The notes under the pieces are model-generated. The model was not told the DNA's origin. It did not search any database and was given only the letters and a program-made list of their open reading frames with translations. Shown in pieces: positions 1 through 8,440 of a stretch of 64,000 bases of DNA. The stretch is from Natronolimnohabitans sp. A-GB9 (lineage in GTDB: Archaea > Halobacteriota > Halobacteria > Halobacteriales > Natrialbaceae). A program made the translations under genes and the position numbers. The DNA lies in the NCBI RefSeq assembly GCF_030848565.1, contig NZ_JAVDDV010000002.1, positions 310,001-374,000 of the forward strand, given 5' to 3'. Position 1 is the stretch's first letter; each line of letters begins with the position of its first letter.

Positions 1-1
1 C

Positions 2-889
2 GACGATCCACTCGACCTCCGGGGTGTCGTTCCGCCGACGGTCACCGCGTTTCACGACGACGAGTCGGTCGACTACGAGACGACGGCCGAACACGCCCGC
101 TTCGTCGTCGACCGGGGCGTCCACGGCGTCTTTCCGCTGGGGACCAACGGCGAGTTCCCACTGCTAACGGGTGGGGAACGCGAGGGCGTCGTCGAGGCTG
201 TCGTCGACGAGGTCGGCGGCGAGGTCCCCGTCATCGCCGGCGTGGGCGCGCCGAGTACCTACGAGACCGTTACCCACGCCGAACACGCCGCGGCCGCCGG
301 CGCCGACGGCATCGTCGTCGTGACGCCCTACTACTATCCGATCGATCACGAGGCCGCGCTCACCCACTACCGGCGGGTCGCCGAGGCCGTCTCCCTCCCA
401 GTGTACGTCTATCACATTCCCAGCAAGACCGGCAACGAACTCTCCCTCGAGACGCTTGCCGATCTTGCCGCGGTCGACGGGATCGCCGGCGTCAAGGACT
501 CGAGCAAGGACGTCCCGTGGCTCGCCCAGGCGACCGACGCCCACCCCGAACTGACCTTCCTCGCGGGATCGGACTCGCTTCTGTTTACGGGCCTCGAGAT
601 CGGCTGTTCAGGGCTGGTCAGCGCCGTCGCGAACGTCTTTCCGGAACTGGTCGTCGACGTCTACGAGGCCTACGACGACGGCGACGAGGACCGCGCTCGA
701 ACGCTCCAGAGTCGCGTCTTCGACGTCCGCGACGCGTTCAAAACCGGTGGTGCCTACATGTCCGGCGTCAAGACCGCGCTTCGCATGCGCGAGTTCGATG
801 CTGGCCCGCTTCGCAGCCCGCTCCGGCTGAAAGACGACGAGTCGACGGCGGCGATGCGCGATCGACTCACGGAACTCGAGGTGCTCTAA
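2..889 (+). CDS. DHDPS/KDG aldolase-family enzyme (5'-truncated)
   Basis: The reading frame is open from the first bases of the window, so the start codon lies outside; 295 codons are visible, close to the usual ~300. It is a class I Schiff-base aldolase of the dihydrodipicolinate synthase/N-acetylneuraminate lyase family. Visible signatures are the N-terminal VVPPTVTAF and GTNGE segments, the Tyr of YVYHIPSKTG (about residue 137 of the fragment) and the Schiff-base Lys in GVKDSS (about residue 165). Haloarchaeal members of this type are often 2-keto-3-deoxygluconate aldolases of the semi-phosphorylative Entner-Doudoroff route, and a sugar-acid dehydratase and a KDPG aldolase occur at the far end of the window. 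Substrate is inferred only. The stop overlaps the convergent lipoprotein gene. Confidence 0.85.
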   Translation, partial: DDPLDLRGVVPPTVTAFHDDESVDYETTAEHARFVVDRGVHGVFPLGTNGEFPLLTGGEREGVVEAVVDEVGGEVPVIAGVGAPSTYETVTHAEHAAAAGADGIVVVTPYYYPIDHEAALTHYRRVAEAVSLPVYVYHIPSKTGNELSLETLADLAAVDGIAGVKDSSKDVPWLAQATDAHPELTFLAGSDSLLFTGLEIGCSGLVSAVANVFPELVVDVYEAYDDGDEDRARTLQSRVFDVRDAFKTGGAYMSGVKTALRMREFDAGPLRSPLRLKDDESTAAMRDRLTELEVL

Positions 890-1992
890 TAAAGCGATCG
901 CGTCCGAACGGTACCGGTGAGGACGAGCGCACGTCCCTCGTCGCTGACCGAGTAGTCCTCGAGGGTCGCCCACTCGTCGCCGACGTCGCGATTGGCTTCG
1001 ACGTGGTCACGAAGCGCCTCCGCGTCGGCGTTCCCCTCGCTGTCGTACAGCAGTACATCGACGATGTCGGTCGTCTCGCCGTCGATCTCCCGCGATGATG
1101 CTTCTCCCATGAGTCCGGTCTCCCAGTCATCGTGCTCTGTATCGAACTGCTCTTCGAACTGCTCACGCTGTGCTTCAGGCAGTTCGTCGATCGAGTCGTA
1201 TCGGTGACCGTACTGGCTTTCGAACGCGTTCTCGATCGTCCGCGGCTCGGACACGTTCCCGCTCACGGTGGCACCCGACTCGAGCGGGTCGAGTAACGCC
1301 TCGGCGTCGTCATCGGTCCAGCGGTCGTCCCCGTCTACGCGGGCGTCGATCGTCGCTTCGAGGGCTGCGACCGGATCGACGAGGCTGCCACCGGTCGCCT
1401 CAATAACGGAGTTGTCACGAACAGCTACCCCGAGTCCGTCGATCTCGTAGCAGTCGAACGACTCGTACTCGCCCTCACTCGAGAGCTCCTGATCGTCGTC
1501 ATCGCCGTACTCGTCGTCGACCCACTGTTCGAGACTCTCCTCGACGTCGTCGGGGTCGAACGATCCAGAGAGGATCGTGACGTCTATTGCCGTTCCAGTC
1601 GTGTTTTCGCCGTTGTACTCGACTGTCTGTGTAAGTTGCCAATCGATTTCCGTCGCCGTGACGCCGGCCCTGCTACGCGACTCACTCTCGATACTGAGCG
1701 CGCCGTGCCCGCCGTAGGGATCCGTCGCTTCCTCGTTGTCGACAAACGCCTCGGGAGCGATGTAGACGAACGACCGATCGCGTCGCTCGATGTCGTCGAT
1801 CTCGTCGTCAGAATCCGTCTCGAGGATATCGCCGAGAGAGGGATCGACGAGCCACTGCTCGAGGGCCGCGCCATCGTCGTCACCGATAACCGGGAGGCTA
1901 CCCGTACAGCCGGCCAGTCCGACAGCACCGAGCGTGGCAAGTCCTGCAGCTCCGTCTCGAACGAAATCCCGTCGTGAACGCTCTCCGTTCAT
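886..1992 (-). CDS. Tat-exported lipoprotein of unknown function
   Basis: A 368-residue acidic protein with a classic haloarchaeal export signal: SRRDFVRDG (Arg7-Arg8), a hydrophobic Ala/Gly/Leu stretch, and a lipobox L-A-G-C with the lipidated Cys at residue 29. It should be exported folded by the Tat system and anchored to the outer face of the membrane. The mature part is rich in Asp/Glu with no domain I recognise. It ends tail-to-tail with the aldolase gene (3-4 bp overlap). A TATA-like stretch lies near 2013-2025, suggesting a leaderless or nearly leaderless message. Function unknown. Confidence 0.85.
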   Translation of the reverse strand: MNGERSRRDFVRDGAAGLATLGAVGLAGCTGSLPVIGDDDGAALEQWLVDPSLGDILETDSDDEIDDIERRDRSFVYIAPEAFVDNEEATDPYGGHGALSIESESRSRAGVTATEIDWQLTQTVEYNGENTTGTAIDVTILSGSFDPDDVEESLEQWVDDEYGDDDDQELSSEGEYESFDCYEIDGLGVAVRDNSVIEATGGSLVDPVAALEATIDARVDGDDRWTDDDAEALLDPLESGATVSGNVSEPRTIENAFESQYGHRYDSIDELPEAQREQFEEQFDTEHDDWETGLMGEASSREIDGETTDIVDVLLYDSEGNADAEALRDHVEANRDVGDEWATLEDYSVSDEGRALVLTGTVRTRSLY

Positions 1993-2406
1993 TGTCGTAT
2001 GAGAGACAGTAACTATTGATAGTACTTTCGTATTTCCGATATTTGTATCTCGAAGACATATTCAACAAAGATGTGATTGGAAGGAAGAGAGACCTGAATC
2101 GTCTCCACAAAACAGGAACTAGTAACATTCGTACACATATTTGGTAGTGAGGAAGATAGGACACTAGTCAACTCGATAATACGGTTGCATATCGTCGACC
2201 GGGAACCGCCGTTCAACCGGAGCGGCGATCGTCTGAACCAACCGCCCGGAACGGACAGGTTCAGGGCGATTGAATCGACCGACGCCGGCGAGTGCGTGTC
2301 ATACGCAAGCATACTGTTTATCGAAGTCGGAGTGAAAGCGGTATTCCTACGGGTAACCAATGGAGACCGATCGTAACCAGTTCGCCGAATTCGGAGGTGT
2401 TGTGTG
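1993..2406. other. Intergenic region between divergent genes
   Basis: About 410 bp, clearly more AT-rich than the coding sequence, between the divergently transcribed lipoprotein and Fe-S protein genes. It holds a small palindrome (ACTATTGATAGT, 2012-2023) over the lipoprotein promoter. At 2360-2410 a 16-codon ORF (starting METDRNQF) runs into the start of the Fe-S gene: its TGA overlaps the GTG at 2407. I see no convincing protein gene or RNA in 2030-2340. Confidence 0.5.
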
Positions 2407-4026
2407 GTGAGTTCCGACGAGGACGGTGGACCCGCGGACGACGAGACGTTTCATCCACTCGGTGAGCAGTGGCAGGACGGACTCGAGGAGGCACTCGAGG
2501 AGACCGACTACGACGCGGAACTCGGCATGGAGATGGCCAAAGACGCCATGCGCGTCACCGAGGGGGAACTCTCGGAAGCGGAATTCTACGACCGCTATCA
2601 CGACGATGTCGTCGAGGAGTTCGGCGAAGACGATCGGCCGATGGCGGACGAAATCGAGGCGGATAGAGCCGAGGGACGTCTCGAGAACACGCTTTCTGCA
2701 CTCGGAATGGGCGAGGACTCACGCCGTGGCGTGATGAAGAAGATGGGCGGCGCCGGCGCCGTCGGGTTCGGTGCCTGGACGACGGCCAACGCCGATGGCG
2801 ACGGGCCTGACGAGTCGCTGGCGGCCCAAGACGAGGAGGCAGACGAACCGGACGACACGAACGGGCACGGGACCCAGTGGGGGATGGCACTCGATCTCGA
2901 GTACTGTGACGCCTGTCTCGCCTGTGTCACCGCCTGTGCTGCCGAACACAACTGGGAACAGGGCGCCAACTGGATGTACGTCCTCGACTACGAGGACGAC
3001 ACCACGAGCGACGAGTTCGTCAACCGGCTGATCCGGCCGTGTCAACACTGTACCGACGCACCTTGCGAAAAGGTCTGTCCGACAACAGCACGACACACTC
3101 GCGACGAGGACGGACTCGTATTGACCGACTACGACGTCTGTATCGGCTGTCGATACTGTCAGGTCGCCTGTCCGTACGGCGTCAACTACTTCCAGTGGGA
3201 CGAACCGGACGTCGGCGAAGACGAACTCGACGAGGACCACGTCTACGACGCACGCGACCGGCCGGTCGATAGCCGCGGTCCACGCGGCGTTATGGAGAAG
3301 TGTACGTTCTGTGCGACGCGACAGGATGGAACCATGGGCGACGAGATGGTCGGGACGACCGCCTGTGAGGACGCGTGTCCGCCGGAGGTGATCCAGTTCG
3401 GGAACATGAACGATCCGAACAGCGACGCCCAGCGGTACATCGACAACGTCGCCAAAAACCGAACGCTCGTCCAGATCGACCGAGACCTCCCCTCGCCCGA
3501 GGACGTCGAAGAAGCACTCGAGGACGAGGACGACCTCGAGGCAGACGACGTCGTCGACGCCGTCGAAGACTTCGACGAGGACCTGCTTACGGTCATACTG
3601 GCGATCTCGATTCTCGAAGAGCGTGGCGAGCCCGAGGGGCCGGAGTCGAGCAGCCTCGCCGAACAAGAGGCGGCGACCATCGAACTGGCGGAACTCCTCG
3701 AAGAGCAGGGACTCGACGTCGAGGGCGAAGACCTGCTCGTCGATCTCGACCTCGCCGACGAGCCCGAGGAGGACGAGGAGTTCGACGGCCCAAGCGAAAC
3801 TCTCGCCCAGGAACAACTCGAGGAGTTCGGTGGGACGCCACACTCGCGGTTCAAACTGCTCGAGGACATCGGAACGGATCCAAACATCGTCAACCTCGGG
3901 AACGAGCCGGGACCGGACGCCGAACAGATCGAGGGACCGGTCGCGTACGACGACGTCGGCCAGACGGACAACCGCAAGGACGTCCTCGACGACGGCACCG
4001 TCGGCCCCGACGGGCCGTCCTTCTGA
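2407..4026 (+). CDS. 4Fe-4S electron-transfer protein, DmsB/NrfC-like, with long N- and C-terminal extensions
   Basis: About 539 residues. An acidic N-terminal domain (residues 1-100) is followed by an internal Tat-like motif SRRGVMKK (about residues 106-113) with a short hydrophobic run. The ferredoxin core (about 165-330) carries four Cys clusters: CDACLACVTAC, CQHCTDAPCEKVCP, CIGCRYCQVACP and a CTFC/CEDACP pair, as in the iron-sulfur subunits of DMSO/polysulfide/nitrite reductases that bind four [4Fe-4S]. A long acidic tail completes it. Unusually, no molybdopterin subunit or NrfD-type membrane subunit is adjacent. I prefer the GTG at 2407 because GGAGGTG (2393-2399) is 7 nt upstream; GTG 2404 is also possible. 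Its redox partner is unknown. Confidence 0.85.
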   Translation: MSSDEDGGPADDETFHPLGEQWQDGLEEALEETDYDAELGMEMAKDAMRVTEGELSEAEFYDRYHDDVVEEFGEDDRPMADEIEADRAEGRLENTLSALGMGEDSRRGVMKKMGGAGAVGFGAWTTANADGDGPDESLAAQDEEADEPDDTNGHGTQWGMALDLEYCDACLACVTACAAEHNWEQGANWMYVLDYEDDTTSDEFVNRLIRPCQHCTDAPCEKVCPTTARHTRDEDGLVLTDYDVCIGCRYCQVACPYGVNYFQWDEPDVGEDELDEDHVYDARDRPVDSRGPRGVMEKCTFCATRQDGTMGDEMVGTTACEDACPPEVIQFGNMNDPNSDAQRYIDNVAKNRTLVQIDRDLPSPEDVEEALEDEDDLEADDVVDAVEDFDEDLLTVILAISILEERGEPEGPESSSLAEQEAATIELAELLEEQGLDVEGEDLLVDLDLADEPEEDEEFDGPSETLAQEQLEEFGGTPHSRFKLLEDIGTDPNIVNLGNEPGPDAEQIEGPVAYDDVGQTDNRKDVLDDGTVGPDGPSF

Positions 4027-4176
4027 GACGGTCTCGGTCTTCTGTACCGAGTGCCCAGCCCACCCCGGACGATCGCGGTTGTACCGCCACAGACGTCCAA
4101 CGATCAGTATGCGTCCGTTACCGTCCTCGTCGGATCGACTCGCCGTCTTCATTAGGACCGCCACGAACGGTTCCGT

Positions 4177-4371
4177 ATGAACACTCGCCAACGGATCATC
4201 GTGGGCGGGCTCTGGATCGGCGTCGCGGCATTGATGGCGATCACGCTCGAGCCAGGAGTCCCGTCGACGGTCAGCGAAATCGCCCGACTGTTCGTCGTCG
4301 TCTTCGCACTGTTTCTTGCAGTCGTCTACCTGTTCGATCCCTGGGACATCGTCAGTCGGCACTCGCCCTAA
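4177..4371 (+). CDS. Small two-helix membrane protein
   Basis: 64 residues with two predicted transmembrane helices (about residues 8-25 and 33-53) separated by a short loop, ending WDIVSRHSP. Codon use matches the neighbours. It lies 150 bp after the Fe-S gene in the same orientation, but nothing ties the two together. No family recognised; hypothetical. Confidence 0.6.
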   Translation: MNTRQRIIVGGLWIGVAALMAITLEPGVPSTVSEIARLFVVVFALFLAVVYLFDPWDIVSRHSP

Positions 4372-4579
4372 CGTCGTACGCCCAGCTGCAGGATCGTATC
4401 GAACCACACCGCCGGATTCGACCCTGTAATCGACGCTTTGTAGGGTGTTCGTATCCGGACTGGGAGCCGATACACGTATCCAGACTGGTTCGAAACGCGA
4501 CAGACGTCGCTACGGAGTCCCGTAATACACATCCACAGTGGATCGCACTCGCGGCGGAAACGACGGATAACAGTCCGTC

Positions 4580-4664
4580 TCATACGGTCTCCTGTAGTCA
4601 ATTACCGCCGATCGCCGACCCCGTCCTGGCGATCGGCGGTACATAGTTACAGCAGTCCGTATCA
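4580..4664. mobile_element. Palindromic MITE-like element, family A copy 1
   Basis: A 79-bp imperfect palindrome (4583-4661) beginning TACGGTCTCCTGTA and ending TTACAGCAGTCCGTA, with arms of about 34 bp around a short loop (GACCCCGTCCT). It is flanked by a direct 3-bp repeat TCA (4580-4582 and 4662-4664). The right-hand TCA is also the stop codon (TGA on the minus strand) of the LeuA-family gene. Closely similar elements occur at 13902, 20316, 41409 and 56340. No ORF inside, so non-autonomous if mobile. Confidence 0.8.
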
Positions 4665-6236
4665 GTCGTCGGCCGGCGCGAGCGGCTGTTGATCGGCCGC
4701 GAGCAGCCGATCGAGTGCGTCCACCATCGCTTCGACGCTTGCACGCGTGATGTCGGCCTCGCTGCGGGCGACGGTAACGGACCGATCGTTTCGCACCATC
4801 GTCACCTCGACGGTGACGACGGCGTCGGTACCGCCGGTCACGGCGTCGACGTGGTAGGACTCGAGTTCGGCGTCGGCCATCGAGCCAAGCGCCTCGCGGA
4901 CGGCCGAGACCGCCGCGTCGACGGGGCCCGAACCGGTGCCGCTGGCGACGCGTTCCTCGCCGCCGACTTCGAGGCGAACGCTCGCGGTCGGAACGGGACC
5001 ACCGCTGGTCGCAGTGATATCGAGCAGGTCGACGACGCGCTCACGGTCGTCGCCGGTGACGTCCTCGGCGATCGCCAGCAGGTCGGCGTCGGTCACCCGA
5101 CGACCACGGTCACCCAGTTCGGTGACCCGCTTTGCGATCGCGGCGATCTCGTCGTCGTCGGCATCGACGTCGTGCTCCTCGAGAGTCGCCTTGACGCCCG
5201 CACGGCCGGTGTGTTTCCCCAGCGCGAGCCGGCGCTCGCGGCCGACCGTCTCGGGCGCGTAGGGCTCGTACATCTTGTCGTCTTTGAGCGTCCCGTCGGT
5301 GTGGATGCCGCTCTCGTGGGTGAAGGCGTTCTCGCCGATGACAGCCTTGTTCGGCGGCAACTGGACGCCGGTCGACCGGGAGACGACCTGTGCGAGGTCG
5401 TACAGCTCCTCGAGTTCGAGCGTCTCGACGTCGTAGACGTGTGAGAGAGCGATTGCGACCTCCTCGAGTGCGACGTTGCCGGCCCGTTCGCCGAGGCCGT
5501 TGACGGTACAGTGGACGAGGTCGGCGCCGGCCGAGACGGCCGACAGCGCGTTCGCAACGCCCAGCCCCAGATCGTCGTGGGTGTGGGCGCTGACCGGCCC
5601 GATCTCGTCGAGCCGGGAGACCGCCTCGGCGGTGCGTTCCGGCCCCGTGTGGCCGACGGTGTCGGCAAAGCAGATCCGATCGGCGCCGGCGTCGGCAGCG
5701 GTCGCCATCAGTTCCTCTAGATAGTCGAGGTCGGCCCGCGAGCCGTCCTCGCCGATGACCTCGACCCACAGGTCGTGGGCCTTGGCGTACTCGACGAGTT
5801 CGGCCGTCGTCTCGAGGTTGTCCTCGTGGGAGGTGCCGACTTTCCCCTCGATGTGGCGATCGCTCGAGGGGACGACGATGTGGACACCGTCGACGTCACA
5901 CTCGAGGGCGAGATCGACGTCGGACTGCATCCCGCGGCAGAAACTGGTCACGAGCGCGTCGAGCTCGAGGTCGGTCACCCGCGAGATTGCCTGTCGCTCG
6001 CCCGCACCGGTACAGGCGCTGCCTGCCTCGATGACGGCGACGCCGGCGCGTTCTAACGCGCGGGCGATCTCGACTTTCTCGTCGGGCGAAAGCGAGACGC
6101 CCGGCGCTTGTTCGCCGTCGCGAAGCGTCGTATCGAGAAGGCGGACTGTACGGTCTGGAGCGATCGTATCGTCGGCGGAGTGCGTCACAGGTAGAAGTGA
6201 ATCGGTAGTTGCAGTCGTTTCATCGGAGAATTTCAC
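4662..6236 (-). CDS. leuA: 2-isopropylmalate / (R)-citramalate synthase family protein
   Basis: 524 residues. An HMGL-like TIM barrel carries LLDTTLRDGEQ (about residues 33-43, catalytic Arg and metal Asp), the metal-binding HTHDDLG motif and NGLGERAGN. The C-terminal third (GSGPVDAAVSAVREAL) is the LeuA-type allosteric dimerisation domain. It condenses acetyl-CoA with 2-oxoisovalerate (leucine pathway) or with pyruvate (citramalate route to isoleucine); haloarchaea usually encode two paralogues and I cannot separate them from sequence alone. The start is GTG (6236); GTG within LLPVTHS, about 17 codons in, is an alternative. A TATA-like TTTAAG at 6304-6310 puts transcription near 6281, just before an 18-codon upstream ORF at 6276 that overlaps the start. 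Confidence 0.9.
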   Translation of the reverse strand: MKFSDETTATTDSLLPVTHSADDTIAPDRTVRLLDTTLRDGEQAPGVSLSPDEKVEIARALERAGVAVIEAGSACTGAGERQAISRVTDLELDALVTSFCRGMQSDVDLALECDVDGVHIVVPSSDRHIEGKVGTSHEDNLETTAELVEYAKAHDLWVEVIGEDGSRADLDYLEELMATAADAGADRICFADTVGHTGPERTAEAVSRLDEIGPVSAHTHDDLGLGVANALSAVSAGADLVHCTVNGLGERAGNVALEEVAIALSHVYDVETLELEELYDLAQVVSRSTGVQLPPNKAVIGENAFTHESGIHTDGTLKDDKMYEPYAPETVGRERRLALGKHTGRAGVKATLEEHDVDADDDEIAAIAKRVTELGDRGRRVTDADLLAIAEDVTGDDRERVVDLLDITATSGGPVPTASVRLEVGGEERVASGTGSGPVDAAVSAVREALGSMADAELESYHVDAVTGGTDAVVTVEVTMVRNDRSVTVARSEADITRASVEAMVDALDRLLAADQQPLAPADD

Positions 6237-6401
6237 GCCCAGCCGGGTTGCCCCGACTTCCTCTATCCTCGGACATGGTATGCCAACCTATTGCAGCATG
6301 CTGACTTAAATCCGCCGGTCCCGCCTCGCTCGAGGTGGCCCGAACGCGCTTTCACCCGACCCGAACACCCTTCCACCCCCTCGTTGTATCCGCACTCGAG
6401 T

Positions 6402-6962
6402 ATGGATTCGACTCTGGAGCCACTTGCCGACTCGCTTCGCGACGCCCCGGTCGTCGACCGCGACGGCTACGAGTACTTCGTCCACGGCGTCACCGACGGC
6501 GTCCCACCGATCGAACCGGCGGTCCTGGAAGCGATCGCCGACGGGATCCGCGAGCGGGTCGACCTCACAGACGTCGACACGCTCGTCGCCCCAGAGGCGA
6601 TGGGAATCCACCACGGGACGGCGCTCTCGCTTGCAACCGGCATCCCGATGGCAGTCGTCCGCAAGCGCTCCTACGGCTTCCAGGACGAGATCGCCGTCCA
6701 CCAGGAGACGAGCTACGGCGAGAGCGACCTCTATCTCAACGGCGTCGAACCGGGTGATCGCGTCGTCCTGGTCGACGACGTACTCTCCTCGGGTGGCACG
6801 ATCGAAGCCGTCTGTGACGCCCTCGAGGCCGCCGAGGCCGAACTCGTCGATATCGTGGTCGTCCTCCGGCGTGTCGACGCCGACCACGCGGACGTCTCGC
6901 GATCGGTCACGAGCCTGCTCGACGTTCGAGTCCGCGACGGCGCGGTCGAAATCCTCGAGTAA
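6402..6962 (+). CDS. Purine phosphoribosyltransferase (HGPRTase/Apt-like)
   Basis: 186 residues from the ATG at 6402; the frame extends upstream but that part looks non-coding. The PRPP-binding signature VVLVDDVLSSGGT lies at about residues 119-131, with APEAMGIHHG and VRKRSYG as the earlier substrate and pyrophosphate loops. This is the archaeal Apt-like type I phosphoribosyltransferase often annotated HGPRTase-like, which salvages purine bases with PRPP in the cytoplasm. It is divergent from the LeuA-family gene and convergent with the glutaredoxin-like gene. The exact base (adenine or hypoxanthine/guanine) is not settled by these motifs. Confidence 0.88.
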   Translation: MDSTLEPLADSLRDAPVVDRDGYEYFVHGVTDGVPPIEPAVLEAIADGIRERVDLTDVDTLVAPEAMGIHHGTALSLATGIPMAVVRKRSYGFQDEIAVHQETSYGESDLYLNGVEPGDRVVLVDDVLSSGGTIEAVCDALEAAEAELVDIVVVLRRVDADHADVSRSVTSLLDVRVRDGAVEILE

Positions 6963-6988
6963 CTGCGTATCGACCGTCGGTCGAGAGA

Positions 6989-7303
6989 TTACCGACCCAG
7001 AAAGCGGACGCGAAGCCAGCCGAGGAGTCCCGACGGCGACGAGTCGTCCGCGTCCCCGTACTCCTCGTACAGATACGCGATGATGTCGTCGCTCTCGGAA
7101 AGCCCATCGACGCCGTTCGTTCGATCGACGAGCACGGGGACCTCGTACTGTCCGCTCGCTTCGTAGACGGCCGTCCGGTCTTCCCGCGAGGACGGAACGG
7201 TATGTGACTCGTAGTCGAGGCCGAGGTCCGAAAGCGCCCAGCGTACCTTCGCACAGTACGGACAGCCGGTGAGTTCGTACAGTTCGAGGTCGGGACTGGT
7301 CAT
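6989..7303 (-). CDS. Glutaredoxin / GST N-terminal domain protein
   Basis: 104 residues from ATG 7303 (an upstream in-frame ATG at 7345 adds 14 residues that do not look like the domain). The sequence starts a thioredoxin fold with the redox motif CPYC (about residues 14-17), then the cis-Pro segment YEVPVLVD and a GLSESDDIIAYL glutathione S-transferase-like ending. Predicted thiol-disulfide oxidoreductase using small thiols such as gamma-glutamylcysteine, the haloarchaeal substitute for glutathione (general knowledge). It ends with a C-terminal WLRVRFLG stretch. Confidence 0.85.
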   Translation of the reverse strand: MTSPDLELYELTGCPYCAKVRWALSDLGLDYESHTVPSSREDRTAVYEASGQYEVPVLVDRTNGVDGLSESDDIIAYLYEEYGDADDSSPSGLLGWLRVRFLGR

Positions 7304-7359
7304 AGAGGGGCTAGTGAATACGACGAGAAGAGTGTTCCCAGTCACTGCCGGCCAAGGTA

Positions 7360-7800
7360 TTACTCCTCGAAGACGAGTCGATCACCCGCTGTGACGTCCG
7401 CCCCGGCGCCGGCCGGGAGTTCGACGAGGAGATCACACTCCTCGCGGGCGAACCCCCGCCACGGGCGTAACCGCTCGACGCGCTGGACGACGCCGTCGAC
7501 GACCCAGACGGCGTCGATAGGAACGAAGACGAACAGCATGTGGACGTCGCGGGTTTTGACGGTATCGAACCGAAACGCGAGCGCGTAGTCGTCGGGCAGC
7601 GACCGCCGGAACATCAACCCACGGGTCTGATCGATCAGCGAGTCAGCGAACTCGACGGTCGTCGCCACCACCCGTCGCTCGTCGCCCCCTCCGTTCGTCG
7701 CTCGCGAGGTCGCGTCGCCGTCGTCATCGCCCGCCGACTCGACGTCCCCGACCGGATACTGCACCAGACGCACGCCCTCGAGTCCGAGGGCCGATTCCAA
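7360..7800 (-). CDS. DUF192 family protein
   Basis: 146 residues. The DUF192 fold occupies about residues 45-146, with the family pattern TRGLMFRRSLPDDYALAF, the segment MLFVFVPIDAVWVVDG, and the end VELPAGAG. The first 45 residues are a low-complexity acidic lead-in. DUF192 proteins have no firmly established biochemical role. Same orientation as the glutaredoxin-like gene, whose start lies 57 bp away, so a two-gene unit is possible. Confidence 0.85.
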   Translation of the reverse strand: MESALGLEGVRLVQYPVGDVESAGDDDGDATSRATNGGGDERRVVATTVEFADSLIDQTRGLMFRRSLPDDYALAFRFDTVKTRDVHMLFVFVPIDAVWVVDGVVQRVERLRPWRGFAREECDLLVELPAGAGADVTAGDRLVFEE

Positions 7801-7879
7801 AAGTCTTCTCGCTCGAGCCGACAGCCCCGGATGCCCGTGAGATTCAACTTCGTGCCGTGCGAACGAACGCTACCTTCCG

Positions 7880-8416
7880 ATGGAGAAAACGCCACGGGGG
7901 ACGTCGGTCGGTGTCGACGACCCCTACGAGTTCGCGGGGGTCTGTGACCACCTCACTGGCGAGGGACGATGTCGATACGCCTTCGAGCACTACGAGCACG
8001 ACCCCGATTTCGCCCGCGACCGCGCCACGGAAGACTACGAGTGTCCCGTCATCGATCCCGAGACCGACGAGACGTGGGCCGATTGTCCCCACTTCCGCTC
8101 ACGGAACCGAGATCGGGAGTGTACCCGGTGTGGACTCGAGGAAAAGCGGATGGCCCACGACGACGAGCGCCCACTGCTCGAGGAGCATCACCTCTCGTAT
8201 GCACGCGACGGCGACCGTCTCTCACACGAGATTACGATCTATCTCTGTCGGTGGTGTCACGCGAAGGTCCACGACTCCTGGGCGCGGATCACCGACGACG
8301 CGTCACCGGATCCGGAAGCGATCGCCGAACTCGAGGGGCGACGCGGGCGCGAACAGTCCGAACTGGGGTTCGAATCCGCAGCCGAACGATACGACAGCGG
8401 CGACGGCGACGGATAA
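7880..8416 (+). CDS. HNH-like zinc-binding protein
   Basis: 178 residues. Cysteine clusters (CDHLTGEGRC, CPVI, CPHF, CTRCGLEE) precede an HNH-like block EEHHLSYA...LCRWCHAKVHD (about residues 115-150), where the two CxxC pairs would hold zinc and the HH/H residues form a possible beta-beta-alpha-metal nuclease site. Similar proteins recur in haloarchaea as an uncharacterised family. Start chosen at ATG 7880. It is convergent with ppc. Nuclease activity is an inference from motif shape only. Confidence 0.8.
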   Translation: MEKTPRGTSVGVDDPYEFAGVCDHLTGEGRCRYAFEHYEHDPDFARDRATEDYECPVIDPETDETWADCPHFRSRNRDRECTRCGLEEKRMAHDDERPLLEEHHLSYARDGDRLSHEITIYLCRWCHAKVHDSWARITDDASPDPEAIAELEGRRGREQSELGFESAAERYDSGDGDG

Positions 8417-8440
8417 AGACCCTACCGCCGTCTGCTCCGA

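Noticed and set aside
2719-4407. 562-codon open frame opposite the Fe-S protein gene
   Set aside because: Shadow frame caused by GC-rich codon bias; the plus-strand gene has clear Cys motifs and this frame has no recognisable domain.
3375-4646. 423-codon frame rich in Arg
   Set aside because: Arg/Gly-rich shadow running through the Fe-S gene, the small membrane protein gene and a palindromic repeat.
6276-6290. Classical branched-chain amino-acid attenuator peptide
   Set aside because: The short ORF lacks runs of Leu, Ile or Val codons and no terminator hairpin follows.
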